DNA of 9,812 nt from Calditrichota bacterium (GTDB lineage: Bacteria; Zixibacteria; MSB-5A5; GN15; FEB-12), in assembly GCA_008501655.1 (NCBI GenBank), contig QQUK01000164.1:1-9812 (forward strand), in the 5' to 3' direction. The translations under genes were made by a program, and so were the position numbers. Shown here in pieces: positions 1 to 7,720 of this stretch. The notes beneath the pieces are model-generated. The model saw only the letters and a list, made by a program, of their open reading frames with translations. It did not search any database and had not been told where the DNA came from. Positions within the stretch are counted from its first letter, which is position 1, and every line of letters starts with the position of its first letter.

Positions 1-2
1 CA

Positions 3-1106
3 AAAGTTAAACAGATTTTGCGTGCCAAAGAGCTCTTAAGCAAATACGGTATAATCGGACGTTCATCTAAAATGAAACTTGTAGCTGAAACAATCGACCG
101 GATTGCAGCAACCGATGTCCCGGTTCTGATTGTGGGACCATCAGGTGCCGGTAAAGAACTTGTTGCCCGGGCGATTCATTCCGATTCAACCAGAAATGAT
201 AATACTTTTGTCGCAATAAACTGCGGTGCGATTGCCGAAGGACTTTTGGAGTCGGAACTTTTTGGTCATGAAAAAGGTGCCTTCACCGGTTCGATTTCAA
301 AACGGGATGGACTTTTTCAAAAAGCGAACGACGGTACAGTCTTTTTAGATGAAATCGGGGAAACCAAACCGGAGCTGCAGGTAAAACTACTGCGGGTCCT
401 TGAAGATGGGACGTTTTATCCGGTCGGGTCTTCAAATCCTAAATATACGAATGTACGGATTGTTTCAGCTACCAACAGAGATTTATCTGAGGCAATAGCA
501 GAAAAGAATTTCCGCGATGATTTGTATTACCGGATTGGTGTTGTTAAAATTATTCTTCCTCCGCTGTATGAACGGAAATCGGATATACAGCCGTTATTGA
601 AACATTTCTGGCGGTTTGAGAAACTCGATTACTCCGATTCAGCTCTTGAAGTTTTACAGAAGTATGATTGGCCGGGGAATGTCCGGCAGTTGAAAAATTT
701 TGCCGACAGAATGGCGGCTTTTAAACAAAAAGGGATGGTCGACCGGGATGATGTCGAACGCTTTATTGATGAACAGCATTCCACAGTTAATAATCTGCCT
801 GTTGCCACCGGGAAATCATCAGATGAAGCCGGTCAGGAACTTATCTATCGGGCGATTCTTTCATTAGGGAATGAGATTAAGATGCTCAGGGATTTGATTA
901 TCTCACATCTGCCGTCTGACAATCCGAATGAGATTAATTCAGATTCAATAACAGCGTTTAAAGAGATGACCGTTGAACAGATGGAAAAGCTGATGATTGA
1001 GCAGGCACTTTCTGAAACGGACGGTAACAGAAAAGAAGCGGCAAAAAAACTTGGAATTGGTGAACGAACATTATATAGAAAATTGAATAAATATAATTTG
1101 GGCTAA
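3..1106 (+). CDS. Sigma-54-dependent transcriptional activator (AAA+/Fis HTH), 5' end open
   Basis: Bacterial enhancer-binding protein that remodels RNA polymerase-sigma54 with ATP. Numbering from a TTG at 18: Walker A GPSGAGKE (40-47), sigma54-contact loop GAFTGS (87-92; the usual last residue is Ala), Walker B VFLDEIGE (108-115), sensor I ATNRDL (151-156), arginine-finger segment FRDDLYYRIGVV (165-176) and sensor II WPGNVRQL (218-225). A linker of about 65 residues (252-316) precedes a Fis-type helix-turn-helix (about 318-361; NRKEAAKKLGIGERTLYRKL). The frame has no stop back to the left edge (K-V-K-Q-I precede the TTG), so the true start may lie outside. No receiver, GAF or PAS domain is visible; the AAA+ domain begins about 12 residues after the TTG, as in PspF-like activators, but an N-terminal domain beyond the edge cannot be excluded. 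It stops 3 nt before the envelope genes, so it may be co-transcribed with them. Function is firm; targets are unknown. Confidence 0.93.
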   Translation, partial: KVKQILRAKELLSKYGIIGRSSKMKLVAETIDRIAATDVPVLIVGPSGAGKELVARAIHSDSTRNDNTFVAINCGAIAEGLLESELFGHEKGAFTGSISKRDGLFQKANDGTVFLDEIGETKPELQVKLLRVLEDGTFYPVGSSNPKYTNVRIVSATNRDLSEAIAEKNFRDDLYYRIGVVKIILPPLYERKSDIQPLLKHFWRFEKLDYSDSALEVLQKYDWPGNVRQLKNFADRMAAFKQKGMVDRDDVERFIDEQHSTVNNLPVATGKSSDEAGQELIYRAILSLGNEIKMLRDLIISHLPSDNPNEINSDSITAFKEMTVEQMEKLMIEQALSETDGNRKEAAKKLGIGERTLYRKLNKYNLG

Positions 1107-1109
1107 AAA

Positions 1110-2726
1110 TTGAAGTATTTGTGGGCTAGTCTCCTGTTGCTGTTTCTGGTGACTGGAGGTACTCAGGCAGAACAAAAGACGGATGCTTTTTTGTTTCCAT
1201 CCGAGGATGAACTTTTTGAATCTTACTTACTTGGTGAGATTACTTACGACGAATATATCCGTCTGCTCGATATCGTTACGAACGGTGTCGAGGAGGATAT
1301 GCTCACTCTAACCGACGAACTCTCTTTAGAGTTGTTAGAGAAATACTTTTCACCTGACGATTCATTAAATCAGGATAAATCAGAAAAACATAGTTTATCA
1401 TCACAACAGTTGAAATATAAACATTCGTATGCGTCGTATTTGGAGGAAAATGCACGCTCCCGGTATCAATCTAATTTTAAATACTCACAATACAACCTTT
1501 CTGTAGATTTGACTCTGCGCCGTGAATTTTCGGGACGGGAACGACTGATTCATCGGGCTGTCCAGATTCGAGATGTATCTCCAGCGATACATGAAATTCG
1601 AATCGGGAATATTTCCAAAAAATTCGGACTGGGGACTGCTTTGGGATATCATGGAAAGAATGTATCTTTTTCAGATTATCTTAATTTTGAGTCGCTGTTG
1701 TATCCGGATAACGGCGGGTATAACGGTTTGTATATTGATTCCCGGTTTGATACGTACAGATGTGAGATTCTCGGTTCCCTTGTTCGGGATGCAGAGTATG
1801 CATTTTCCACGTTCGGGGCAGGTTTGACAAAACAGTTTGAGCAAACGGATATTTCATTTATTCCAGTCGTTACATCGGTAAAAAACAGAGCAAATCAAAC
1901 AACTGTCACAGATTATAAATCTTCGTTCTATCTTAACTATACTCCGAACCGACACAGATTTAAAATTGAAACTGTAGTCGGAAAGATTAAAGATAACTCT
2001 GAATTAGCTATTGTCACAGATAATAAAATAAAAAGAGAGAGTGATAAGATAGAATTTTCCGGTTGGTATTATTCCCGCAGCTATATCGATCTGACCGGTG
2101 GAAGCAGGACATCGCTAATGAGTGAAAAAGCTGAAATTGATGATGTTGATTATTCATTTTATACCAAGCGTAAAAATCAGATGGGTATGTTGACAAAATA
2201 CGAAAGGGAAATCTCTGATTCATGGAATGTATCTCAATCTGTTTTGTATGCTTTCAAATCATCAGATTCCACAGAGCTGCAGACTTTTTCACAGATACAA
2301 AAGAGCCTGAATAAGAAGCTCTCTTTGTATTATGATTTTTCTTTTCGGGACAAAGCCCGGTTTTCAATGCAGGAAGGAAGTTATTTCAAACGTAATCACA
2401 GATTTGGAATAAAACTGTATACAACCAATTCATATATTCGTTGTTATATGTCTCATGAAATTAAAACAGGCGAGGATCCGGTAGTCGGTCTGTTTGGAGA
2501 ATATAAATTAAATTCTCAATCTTTCGGACTTTTGCATCTCTGGATGAATATCGGTCGATACAATCTTGAGACTAAACGAACTGATTATATTTACTTTTTC
2601 ATACGAAACAAAATAGACTTGACAAATTGGGGGAAAATAGATATAAAACTCTCTCATAGATACGGTCGGAAAAGTACTAGTACAAATTCAAATCAGATAA
2701 CGATGACATTCGAGTGCGCGATATGA
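1110..2726 (+). CDS. Predicted outer-membrane beta-barrel protein with helical N-terminal segment
   Basis: Secreted protein of unknown function, 538 aa. TTG at 1110 is chosen because a stop lies two codons upstream and only a start here keeps the signal peptide (1-20: K2, hydrophobic WASLLLLFLV, then GGTQA before E21). Residues 31-85 are acidic and probably helical (DELFESYLLGEITYDEYIRLL). From about 105 the protein turns into alternating polar/aromatic strands to the C-terminus (end ITMTFECAI), as in outer-membrane barrels. IRIGNISKKFGLGTALGYHG (163-182) recalls the GD/N...FGQGL segment of the large barrels fused to helix-hairpin-helix domains in Bacteroidetes-type bacteria, but no helix-hairpin-helix is seen here. 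It ends in an ATGA overlap with the lamin-tail gene, so the two are probably translated together. No Shine-Dalgarno is visible. Barrel class is fairly likely; the homology to the HhH-barrel family is a judgement from memory. Confidence 0.75.
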   Translation: MKYLWASLLLLFLVTGGTQAEQKTDAFLFPSEDELFESYLLGEITYDEYIRLLDIVTNGVEEDMLTLTDELSLELLEKYFSPDDSLNQDKSEKHSLSSQQLKYKHSYASYLEENARSRYQSNFKYSQYNLSVDLTLRREFSGRERLIHRAVQIRDVSPAIHEIRIGNISKKFGLGTALGYHGKNVSFSDYLNFESLLYPDNGGYNGLYIDSRFDTYRCEILGSLVRDAEYAFSTFGAGLTKQFEQTDISFIPVVTSVKNRANQTTVTDYKSSFYLNYTPNRHRFKIETVVGKIKDNSELAIVTDNKIKRESDKIEFSGWYYSRSYIDLTGGSRTSLMSEKAEIDDVDYSFYTKRKNQMGMLTKYEREISDSWNVSQSVLYAFKSSDSTELQTFSQIQKSLNKKLSLYYDFSFRDKARFSMQEGSYFKRNHRFGIKLYTTNSYIRCYMSHEIKTGEDPVVGLFGEYKLNSQSFGLLHLWMNIGRYNLETKRTDYIYFFIRNKIDLTNWGKIDIKLSHRYGRKSTSTNSNQITMTFECAI

Positions 2727-4333
2727 AGTGGTTGATTTTTGTTTTTATCCTCCTGCTTTCAACAAGTATACAAGCTGAATTGGTAGTCAACGAAGTGATG
2801 TACAACGAACCGGAGGGTTTGACTTCACTTGAGTGGATAGAACTATATAACAATTCGGATACAGTGGTGAATCTTGATGCCTACGAACTCGATATCAACG
2901 GTTCTCTTCTGTCGCTACCTTCACAATCAATATCAGGGAGAGAGTATACTCTTTTGGTTCGTAAACTCTACAAAGGTACCGGCTCAACATCGTTCGAGTC
3001 ATACTGGGGGAATGACTCCGATGTCTGGGGTGATGATCCGTTTGAAAATACGGTTACTGAACCTATTGAATTAACATTCTCTTTACCGAATAGTTCAGGT
3101 TCAATAGAGCTGCTAATGAATTCAATACCAATATCATCATTCTCATGGGATGATGAAGGAATAGACGGAGTATCGTTTGAAAGAAAATATACCGATTCAT
3201 CATATTTTGAACAATCAGTATCTCGAGAGTACTCAACACCGGGGGGAGTAAATTCGGTTACTCCTCTGCCGTTTGATATTTCCCTTGATTTTGTAAAACC
3301 ATATTTCGAGGGAAGTGCACCCTTGATGATCTATTCGTTTACAAATCGAAGTCTTGACAGTATAGGATATCTTTCTTTGTATTTAACAGACTCGAATTCT
3401 TATCATGAGTCTATCTATATACCTATTGATTCATTGCAATTTGATGAACCTTTTGTTGAAACTGTTGTAGTTGGACAACCGGGTTGGATGTATAGAGATA
3501 TTACAGCTTCTCTCAATTTTATCGATCAGGATGACCGACCTGAGAATGACACAGTAAAACTTACATTGATTGGTTACCTGTATCCACCTTTGATTATTTC
3601 TGAATTTTACGCCAATCCACCCAGTACGTTTGAATGGATTGAAATTTATAACCGATCCTATTCAATTATTGATTTATCAGATTGGTATTTAGGTGATGCT
3701 CTTCAATTGAATAGGATTTCTGATACTTCAATTCTGTTGCCACCTCACGATTTTGCTGTCATAACCCAGAATAAGGAGATGTTTGAAGGGTACTATCCGC
3801 TTTTAACAGGAAATATTCTATTGGTAGAACCTCTCTCATGGTCACAATTGAATAATGACACAGATTCAATAAGATTAGTGGATAACTATGAAATCCAGGC
3901 TGATTTGATCGCATATCAACTATCAACAAATAATGAATTTGCGTACGGAAGAGAATTTCTGGTAGCTTACTATCCCGAGATTAACCGGTCAGAATTAATG
4001 TTTGGTACTCCGGGATATGAAAATGATCTGTTCAAATTTGCCCTGAACGATAAAATAACAATCAATCTGAATTCCAGATATTATTCCTATGGAGGTGAGC
4101 CACTTCAGATTTCTTTAACTTTTCCGGAAGCTGAATCATATTCAATAAAGATATACAATAAATCTGGACAGCATCTTTTAACAATTGTTGAAGATGAGAG
4201 GCTGACCAGATCAGAGTACCAATGGGCTGGCGGAAATGTAACCGGACGTCAATTACCGATTGGTATTTATATTATTGTTGTAGAAGCTGATGGTGTTGCC
4301 AAGGCGAAAGAGACTTTTGTAATTGTAAAATAA
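2723..4333 (+). CDS. Secreted protein with two lamin-tail domains and a FlgD/type-IX-like C-terminal module
   Basis: 536 aa. ATG at 2723 is preferred to a GTG nine bases upstream: it forms an ATGA overlap with the previous stop and gives a clean signal peptide (MKWLIFVFILLLSTSIQA, then ELVVNEVMYN). Two lamin-tail (LTD) immunoglobulin-like folds are seen, at about 19-178 (NEVMYNEP, LEWIELYNNS, closing STPGGVNS) and 288-434 (ISEFYANPP, FEWIEIYNRS, closing FGTPGYEN). Between them (about 183-285) is a CARDB-like beta-sandwich. The last 90 residues (YSIKIYNKSGQ, WAGGNVTGRQLPIGIYIIVV, ETFVIVK) fit the FlgD-Ig/secretion-tail type common at the ends of exported FCB proteins. There is no catalytic motif, so a binding or structural role at the surface is inferred. 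Bacterial LTDs are known beside extracellular nucleases and ComEC-like proteins; this may or may not apply here. Flanking barrel genes suggest they export or anchor it. Confidence 0.85.
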   Translation: MKWLIFVFILLLSTSIQAELVVNEVMYNEPEGLTSLEWIELYNNSDTVVNLDAYELDINGSLLSLPSQSISGREYTLLVRKLYKGTGSTSFESYWGNDSDVWGDDPFENTVTEPIELTFSLPNSSGSIELLMNSIPISSFSWDDEGIDGVSFERKYTDSSYFEQSVSREYSTPGGVNSVTPLPFDISLDFVKPYFEGSAPLMIYSFTNRSLDSIGYLSLYLTDSNSYHESIYIPIDSLQFDEPFVETVVVGQPGWMYRDITASLNFIDQDDRPENDTVKLTLIGYLYPPLIISEFYANPPSTFEWIEIYNRSYSIIDLSDWYLGDALQLNRISDTSILLPPHDFAVITQNKEMFEGYYPLLTGNILLVEPLSWSQLNNDTDSIRLVDNYEIQADLIAYQLSTNNEFAYGREFLVAYYPEINRSELMFGTPGYENDLFKFALNDKITINLNSRYYSYGGEPLQISLTFPEAESYSIKIYNKSGQHLLTIVEDERLTRSEYQWAGGNVTGRQLPIGIYIIVVEADGVAKAKETFVIVK

Positions 4334-5130
4334 TGATGAAGAAATTAACACTCATATTCATAGTTTTATTTGTTTCGAATGCAAACGGATTTGAAATCCG
4401 TTCAGTTTCTTCACATGGTTTAGGAAACAGCTTTGGATTTTCGTCAACTGATGTTGTTGGAATTGTCAATACCGGTTTTCATTTTGATACTACTGAATTT
4501 GGTATTGAGCTGGGAATGTTTCGAAACTATGCCCTTGAAGAATTAAATGAATATTACTTTGCTTCTTATTATAGAAAAGATAAATTTACTTTTGGATTAG
4601 GATTCATCCAGATGGGAGATCCGGATCTGTATACAGAAAAAAACATGAAGCTATCATTTTCATATAGATTAAACAATTTCCTGTTTGGAGTGAATGGTTC
4701 CTATCAAAAACATGAATTCGACGATAATTATGAATCTTTGTCAGCAGAAGAATTTGGATTCTCTGCTGCGTACATGCATAAATATTTTATTGTCGGAACT
4801 GTCTTTGATAATCTCAATGGATCAAAATTAAGTGAAAGCTCAATTCCTACTCAACAAAAACAGAATATATATCTGGAAATACGCTCTCAAACCCGTTATC
4901 AGACATTTGTTATTTATGATATTTACAAATACTATGAAAACAGAATAGGAATCGGTGAGCGGATAACTTTTACGGATGATTTTTATCTGTTAGCAGGATT
5001 CGAAACAAAACCATCTGTTTTATCAGGGGGAGTAGAAATTAATCTGTCTCAATCAAAAATAATTTACACAGTTTCACACCATCCGGCACTTGGGATGAGC
5101 CATGCTGTAGCATTCCGGTTTCTTAAATGA
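4333..5130 (+). CDS. Small outer-membrane barrel, PorV/UPF0164-like
   Basis: 265 aa; tandem ATGs at 4333 and 4336, the first overlapping the previous stop (TAATG), so translational coupling is likely and either Met could be used. Signal peptide at 1-19 (KK, hydrophobic LTLIFIVLFV, cleavage near SNA/NG). The mature part is almost entirely alternating amphipathic strands: an early Gly-rich SSHGLGNSFGFSS, repeated strands such as FTFGLGFIQMG and FLFGVNGSYQ, and a closing YTVSHHPALGMSHAVAFRF, which resembles the last strands of PorV/PorQ and UPF0164 barrels. PorV-type proteins help deliver type IX secretion cargo to the surface in Bacteroidetes; whether this one does is inference, prompted by the cargo-like C-terminal module of the gene just before it. 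Family placement is moderate and the barrel itself fairly sure. It is the last gene of the tightly packed envelope run, with 41 nt to dgt. Confidence 0.75.
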   Translation: MMKKLTLIFIVLFVSNANGFEIRSVSSHGLGNSFGFSSTDVVGIVNTGFHFDTTEFGIELGMFRNYALEELNEYYFASYYRKDKFTFGLGFIQMGDPDLYTEKNMKLSFSYRLNNFLFGVNGSYQKHEFDDNYESLSAEEFGFSAAYMHKYFIVGTVFDNLNGSKLSESSIPTQQKQNIYLEIRSQTRYQTFVIYDIYKYYENRIGIGERITFTDDFYLLAGFETKPSVLSGGVEINLSQSKIIYTVSHHPALGMSHAVAFRFLK

Positions 5131-5171
5131 AATATTGCATTATGATATTTAACTCACTATGTTTATAGCGT

Positions 5172-6323
5172 ATGTTGACCCGAAAGGTTATAGAGCAGCG
5201 TGAGCGGGAGATACTTGCCCCGTATGCATCACTGTCAGAAGAATCCCGCGGACGGATGTATCCTTCCAAGGAACACCCCCTCCGGACGGATTTCCAGCGG
5301 GACCGTGACAGGATTGTCCATTCAGCATCGTTTCGCAGAATGGAATATAAAACGCAGGTATTCATTCCCCATGAAACCGACCATTTCCGAACCCGTCTGA
5401 CCCACACGATCGAAGTAGCCCAGATCAGCAGAACTTTTGCCCGAATACTCCGTTTAAATGAAGATTTAGCTGAAGCAATTGCACTTGTGCATGATGTCGG
5501 TCATACGCCGTTCGGTCATTCGGGTGAAGATGTCCTTGCCGATTTATTAAAAGATTTTGGCGGGTTTAATCATAATCGTCAATCGCTGAGAATTGTTGAC
5601 TTACTTGAGCAACGCTATGAAGAACATCCCGGTTTGAATCTTTCCTATGAAGTGAGAGAGGGGATAGTTAAACATGAGACAAAGAATAAAAAAATCCCCG
5701 ATGAATTCTATCCCGATGAAAATCCGACTCTCGAAGCAGCTCTGGTCGATGTTGCCGATGAGATAACATATAATGCTCACGATATCGATGATGGACTCTC
5801 TTCGGGAATCATCACTCCTGATGACCTTAAACAATTGAAGTTCTGGAAATACCTGCAGCTTGAATCACTGGTATCATCAATGGATTCAAAGGATGATAAA
5901 AAAAGATATAAGCTTATTCGCAGTCTCCTTGATTTTATGGTAACCGATGTTGTCAATGAGACGAAACTTCGTTTAGTACATTATGATATCCAGTCACTTG
6001 AAGAAGTCCGGGAAACGGATGAAAAACTATGTGATTACTCCGATGCCAATTCACTGATAGTTTATGATATTAAAAAATTTCTTTCTGAAAAGTTATATAA
6101 TCATCCAAAACTTATTACGATGTCAGATTGGGCTGAAGAAATCATCCAATATCTTTTTGGATATTTTATCCAACAGAGTGATAAGTTACCATCCCGGTTT
6201 CAGGAGATGCTTTTAACCGAAGAAAAGGAAATAGTTATCGCTGACTATATCGCTGGAATGACTGACCGGTATGCCATAAATCTTTATGACCGGCTTCAAT
6301 CAGTTGAAAGCGGGATGAAATAA
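5172..6323 (+). CDS. dgt: Deoxyguanosinetriphosphate triphosphohydrolase (HD-domain dGTPase)
   Basis: Cytosolic HD-superfamily enzyme that hydrolyses dGTP (and in related enzymes other dNTPs) to the nucleoside and triphosphate, adjusting dNTP pools. 383 aa, the usual size of the short dGTPase-like class. Visible: the family N-terminus HPLRTDFQRDRDRIVHSASF (35-54) and FRRMEYKTQVF (54-64), then metal ligands H78 (RLTHTIEV), H107-D108 (HDVGHTPFGH) and D196 (VDVADEITYNAHDIDDG), and GFNHNRQSLRIV (131-142). All four HD metal ligands are present, so it should be active. ATG at 5172 fits family N-termini; no Shine-Dalgarno precedes it. The 41-nt gap holds only a weak promoter candidate (TTGCAT at 5135, 17 nt, TATGTT at 5158), which would start transcription almost on the ATG; read-through from the envelope genes is equally possible. 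Its 3' end overlaps the convergent lipoprotein gene by 28 bp. Confidence 0.96.
   Translation: MLTRKVIEQREREILAPYASLSEESRGRMYPSKEHPLRTDFQRDRDRIVHSASFRRMEYKTQVFIPHETDHFRTRLTHTIEVAQISRTFARILRLNEDLAEAIALVHDVGHTPFGHSGEDVLADLLKDFGGFNHNRQSLRIVDLLEQRYEEHPGLNLSYEVREGIVKHETKNKKIPDEFYPDENPTLEAALVDVADEITYNAHDIDDGLSSGIITPDDLKQLKFWKYLQLESLVSSMDSKDDKKRYKLIRSLLDFMVTDVVNETKLRLVHYDIQSLEEVRETDEKLCDYSDANSLIVYDIKKFLSEKLYNHPKLITMSDWAEEIIQYLFGYFIQQSDKLPSRFQEMLLTEEKEIVIADYIAGMTDRYAINLYDRLQSVESGMK
6266..6293 (-). terminator. Bulged hairpin just after the lipoprotein stop
   Basis: CCGGT (6266-6270) and CATAAA (6275-6280) pair with TTTATG (6283-6288) and ACCGG (6289-6293): 11 base pairs, a 4-nt bulge and a 2-nt tip that would open in reality. 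It lies 2 nt beyond the minus-strand stop codon. No T-run follows on either strand, so it is not a classical Rho-independent terminator; it could be an mRNA 3'-end stabiliser or chance within dgt codons. Confidence 0.25.
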
Positions 6324-7504
6324 TTGGTAAGCTCCCAGCTCTGAGTATTCGTCAGTGTTGATATATTAAAATCTGTATCTGAATTGTATATATTTTTTAC
6401 TTTATAAATAAGACCGATAGACGGAGTGAGATACTCTGTCTCTTTCACAGTACAGTCAGCACCACAATCACTCTCTGTAAAAATCAGATAAGTCGGAAAA
6501 TACAAGTTACCATCATACGTAACTGATATAATATTACCTATACGGTAGTCCTGCCCTGCTGCGGTCCAATTTTGTTCGATACTGAATGGGAAGATATATT
6601 TGGATTCTAACTGTGTCAGCTGGTTATCAGTATATATGAATACAGTGTCGGTATTGTTCTCCACATACCTGTACGTTGTCGAATCGGTGTATTGGTAAGA
6701 CCAGATTGCAACCGTTGAACTTTCTGCGAGATTAACCATGATGTTTTCATACATTGAATCTATGAATACGCCGTTGTTATAATTAAAATTCAAGTATCTA
6801 TAAGTCCAGCTTGAACCGTCAATGTTTGGATACTCATCGGCAGTGAAATGATCGAAACTTGCCGACTGCATATAGCTTTTTAATTCCCAGTGTTTGTATA
6901 TCTGACCGGAATTTAAAGGGTCATCAATAATATAATCAAATCTGACAATACCAAAATCAGGCACAACCCAAAGTTCAAATACGGTGCTTGACTCAAATGT
7001 ATTCTGTATACCTTCAATCTTAAAAGCGTTATCAAATGTACCGGCAGAAACAGTTATAGGTCCATACCCGGTGACTTTTGCTGAGTCTTTGTAGGAAGAG
7101 AAATTCGGATTAACTTTCCAGTAATCGCCGACTTTGAATGGAAATTTTATTGTAATTGATAACAAGTCATCCCAGCTGATTTTTAGAGAATCAAGTATGA
7201 TAGTCTGTCCGGTGGTCTGGTTTGTGTCATTTACAAAGAAATTCCAGATTTCAAATAGATTGTTTGTATTATTTGTAGAAGAATCAATGATAGTTACCGT
7301 TACCGTATCATCGCAAGCCGGACATGCAACTCTCGGGTCTGAGACTATATATTCCCATTGATTACCGTTTTCTAAAGGAAACTGGCTTAGGGTGAACTGT
7401 TCTGAAGAAGAATTGACCTCGTTATCATCACCGCAGCCGGTTAAAAGATAAAACGAAAAACTAAAAATAAATAATAAACTGTAATATATTGAATTCCGTA
7501 ACAT
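6296..7504 (-). CDS. Lipoprotein built of two diverged copies of one beta-rich domain
   Basis: 402 aa, function unknown. ATG at 7504 is chosen over an in-frame TTG at 7525 because GGGAGAG lies just upstream, the only good Shine-Dalgarno in the window. A lipoprotein signal is clear: MLRNS, hydrophobic core, lipobox LTGC with C24 as the lipidated residue; Gly at +2 does not suggest inner-membrane retention by E. coli rules. After a Ser-rich tether come two copies of a domain of about 170 residues. Copy 1 (42-211) runs FPLENGNQWEY, FPFKVGDYWK, VVPDFGIVRFDY, HWELKSY. Copy 2 (225-396) runs YPNIDGSSWTY, FPFSIEQNWT, LTPSIGLIYKVK, SWELTNYF. Each copy carries one close Cys pair (C61/C64 CPAC; C347/C351 CGADC), possibly disulfides, at different places in the repeat. 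No enzyme motif is seen. It is convergent with dgt and overlaps its end; upstream it is divergent from the RNase H-like gene. Confidence 0.85.
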   Translation of the reverse strand: MLRNSIYYSLLFIFSFSFYLLTGCGDDNEVNSSSEQFTLSQFPLENGNQWEYIVSDPRVACPACDDTVTVTIIDSSTNNTNNLFEIWNFFVNDTNQTTGQTIILDSLKISWDDLLSITIKFPFKVGDYWKVNPNFSSYKDSAKVTGYGPITVSAGTFDNAFKIEGIQNTFESSTVFELWVVPDFGIVRFDYIIDDPLNSGQIYKHWELKSYMQSASFDHFTADEYPNIDGSSWTYRYLNFNYNNGVFIDSMYENIMVNLAESSTVAIWSYQYTDSTTYRYVENNTDTVFIYTDNQLTQLESKYIFPFSIEQNWTAAGQDYRIGNIISVTYDGNLYFPTYLIFTESDCGADCTVKETEYLTPSIGLIYKVKNIYNSDTDFNISTLTNTQSWELTNYFIPLSTD

Positions 7505-7506
7505 AA

Positions 7507-7513
7507 CTCTCCC
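7507..7513 (-). promoter_or_regulatory. Shine-Dalgarno site of the lipoprotein gene
   Basis: Reads GGGAGAG on the minus strand, with GGAG ending 4 nt before the ATG at 7504. It decides the start in favour of the ATG: the alternative TTG at 7525 would place this sequence inside the coding region. It stands out because no other gene here has a comparable site. Confidence 0.6.
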
Positions 7514-7704
7514 AAAAAGAAACAAAAATTGAACTTACACTCTTTGTTCTAAAGACGTTTAAAACCATAAAATATGCAAATTAATTGTGCTGTAATTTTC
7601 CAATCTGTACCTGATTGCATAATTTTCGAAAAGAAGTGGATAATTACAACTCATATTATTTTGTAAGTCATTGCAATATGGCTACATAGCTTTTCTCTCG
7701 AAAA

Positions 7705-7720
7705 AGGCATACATCTTGCA
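7705..7720 (+). promoter_or_regulatory. Candidate sigma-54 (-24/-12) promoter
   Basis: AGGCATACATCTTGCA matches the consensus TGGCACGNNNNTTGCW at the invariant GG (7706-7707) and GC (7718-7719), with the required 10-nt gap and a complete TTGCA. Mismatches are the leading T and the C/G after GGCA. The start would fall near 7731, about 3 nt before the proposed ATG at 7734. It was the only plus-strand hit in a by-eye scan, but one comparable hit inside coding DNA on the other strand shows chance matches occur. Confidence 0.35.

Noticed and set aside
107..122. Sigma-54-like site on the minus strand (GG-N10-GC with TTGCT)
   Set aside because: It lies deep inside the activator coding region, antisense, with no gene downstream on that strand; taken as a chance match and used as a guide to background.
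1573..1827. Plus-strand alternative frames at 1573-1827, 2874-3074, 5200-5400 and 7134-7361
   Set aside because: They are out-of-frame or antisense shadows of the barrel, LTD, dgt and lipoprotein genes, without supporting features.
2014..2223. Minus-strand open frames inside the large barrel gene, and similar ones at 4272-4469, 5123-5407, 5601-5834, 7969-8196 and 8521-8712
   Set aside because: They lack recognisable domains and lie opposite convincing genes; taken as shadows.
2714..2722. GTG start for the LTD protein
   Set aside because: The ATG nine bases later gives a cleaner signal peptide and an ATGA overlap with the preceding stop.
5130..5150. AAATAT...ATATTT inverted repeat after the small barrel gene as a terminator
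   Set aside because: The stem is only six A-T pairs with a 9-nt loop and no T-run follows, so it would not be stable.
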